Of a stretch of 64,000 nucleotides of DNA, positions 63,390-64,000 are shown piece by piece. The position numbers and the translations under genes were made by a program. Where the stretch lies: the NCBI GenBank assembly GCA_905221605.1, contig CAJNDS010000365.1, positions 21,001-85,000 on the forward strand, read 5' to 3'. How positions within the stretch are numbered: the first letter of the stretch is position 1; each line of letters starts with the position of its first letter. The notes beneath the pieces are model-generated. The model was not told the DNA's origin. It made no database searches and saw nothing but the letters and a program-made list of their open reading frames with translations. The stretch comes from Symbiodinium natans. Its lineage: Eukaryota > Sar > Dinophyceae > Suessiales > Symbiodiniaceae.

Positions 63390-63615
63390 ATGTTTCGGAG
63401 GCCTTAACAAGGGGGCGCACCAAGGTTGGCGTGCAGCCCTAAACCCTAAACCCTAAACCCTAAACCCTAAACCCTAAACCCTAAACCCTAAACCCTAAAC
63501 CCAAGGATGGCGTGCAGCCTGAGCTTGGGAGGCTTGGCGAGGACGGTTTCTGGAGGCACTTCGAGCGGAGGTACGGTGCAAATCCGGACCTGCAGGAGCG
63601 CCCCCGGATGGACTT
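63390..63615 (+). CDS. Type II thioesterase, FWRHFERRYGANPDL exon, split by an array
   Basis: The left part (about 63395-63438) reads EALTRGRTKVGVQP. The right part (from 63501) reads VQPELGRLGEDGFWRHFERR then YGANPDLQERPRMDF. F-W-x-x-F-E-x-R-Y-G-x-N-P-D-L is typical of the helix that follows in thioesterases. A CCCTAAA array separates the parts and is flanked by a 19-base duplication. An introner begins at 63616, so the formal stop just after DFY is probably intronic. Confidence 0.75.
63420..63519 (+). repeat. CCCTAAA array intron flanked by 19-bp exon duplication
   Basis: CCAAGGTTGGCGTGCAGCC at 63420-63438 recurs with one mismatch at 63501-63519, and nine CCCTAAA units lie between. Removing 81 bases restores GRTKVGVQPELGRLGED without a stop. 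The structure matches the array at 53372-53471. Confidence 0.8.
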
Positions 63616-63719
63616 CTACTAATTGCTTAGGAACCCCGAAAAAATATTCTTCCTTATTATTAAGGGTAGTATAGGGATAAGTGTTGTTCATTCTTTTGGG
63701 GTTCTTAAGCAAATAGTAG
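63616..63719 (+). mobile_element. Introner, CTACTAATTGCTTAGGAACCCC family
   Basis: Starts CTACTAATTGCTTAGGAACC and ends GGTTCTTAAGCAAATAGTAG, terminal inverted repeats of about 20 bases with few mismatches. It begins right at the end of the FERRYG exon. The second copy is 43562-43657. Confidence 0.75.
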
Positions 63720-64000
63720 ATTTGGGGGGGGTTCTAGGGTTCATAGGGTTTGTAGGGTTCATATTAATAGGATCTTACAGGGTTTCGCAGGGTTTCACAG
63801 GGCTCATCGGGTTTATAGGGTTCATAGGGCTTGTAGGCTTCATGGGGCCTATAGGGGTGATAGGTAAACCCTAAACCCTAAACCCTAGACCCTAAACCCG
63901 GTTTATAGGGTTTATAGGGTTTGTAGGGTTTGCAGGGTTTGCAGGGTTTGTAGGGTTTATGGGGGTTTTTTGAGCCTAACAATGCGCTTGAGCCCTGAGA
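63720..64000. repeat. TTTATAGGG / GGGTTCATA variant repeats at window end
   Basis: Irregular GGGTTTATA, GGGTTCATA and GGGTTTGCA units, a nine-base relative of the telomeric motif, with a short CCCTAAA block at 63868-63898. No exon is evident. The thioesterase gene probably continues beyond the window. Confidence 0.75.

Noticed and set aside
23510-64000. A true chromosome end, since TTTAGGG is a telomeric unit
   Set aside because: The arrays are short (5-30 units), occur in both orientations, and are separated by coherent exons and unique DNA over 40 kb. No long terminal array is present at the window edge.

Overview
The window looks like dinoflagellate nuclear DNA (inference). No rRNA, tRNA, bacterial operon or CRISPR signal is seen. 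The support is: abundant TTTAGGG/CCCTAAA (plant/alga/dinoflagellate-type telomeric) motifs used interstitially; genes cut into tiny exons; introns with GA-AG and GC-AG ends; and many short hairpin elements sitting exactly at intron positions. GC and GA splice donors, and introner transposons that create introns, are established features of dinoflagellate genomes.

Layout. (1) 1-2.1 kb: degenerate GGGTCCAAG minisatellite and a ~495-bp duplication. (2) 2.1-4.9 kb: low-copy DNA with no gene I can defend, plus one diverged tandem repeat. (3) 4.9-14.4 kb: the main coding block, one very large + strand multidomain open frame. In order it reads: papain-like module, two F-box-like motifs, beta-sandwich-like region, Cys-rich zinc module, PD-(D/E)XK nuclease, D5-like/SF3 helicase, an unknown region, a second Cys/His protease-like module, a C2H2 zinc finger and a DDE-type transposase. 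It is broken into several ORFs. Three of the breaks are insertions flanked by direct repeats (9, 7 and 6 bp) whose removal restores the frame exactly. Three others are apparent single-base losses. I read this as a giant mobile element with its own short introns, possibly a decaying copy. (4) 14.4-18.9 kb: non-coding DNA, (GA)n tracts, a ~411-bp repeat and one hairpin element. (5) 18.9-22.7 kb: nested satellite (662-bp and 281-bp periods), with a foldback element inserted in one copy and two empty sites beside it. (6) 23.5-64 kb: a strikingly different landscape, in which short + strand exons are separated by TTTAGGG-type arrays and by at least five families of hairpin elements.

Genes in the last region include an acidic Ser/Asp/Lys/Glu protein resembling Nopp140/SRP40 (about 24.2-27.7 kb), an RS-rich exon (29.75 kb), a RKEE-repeat exon pair (42.2-42.5 kb), a long coiled-coil, Gln/Ala/Pro-rich and RD-rich protein (about 46-56.8 kb), and a type II thioesterase (57.5 kb to beyond the window edge). 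For several introns the splice can be worked out to the base. The element is flanked by a short direct repeat, the intron reads GA...AG or GC...AG, and the joined exons make an uninterrupted peptide. Some telomere-like arrays are themselves introns flanked by 17-19 bp duplications of exon sequence. That is the most unusual feature of the window.
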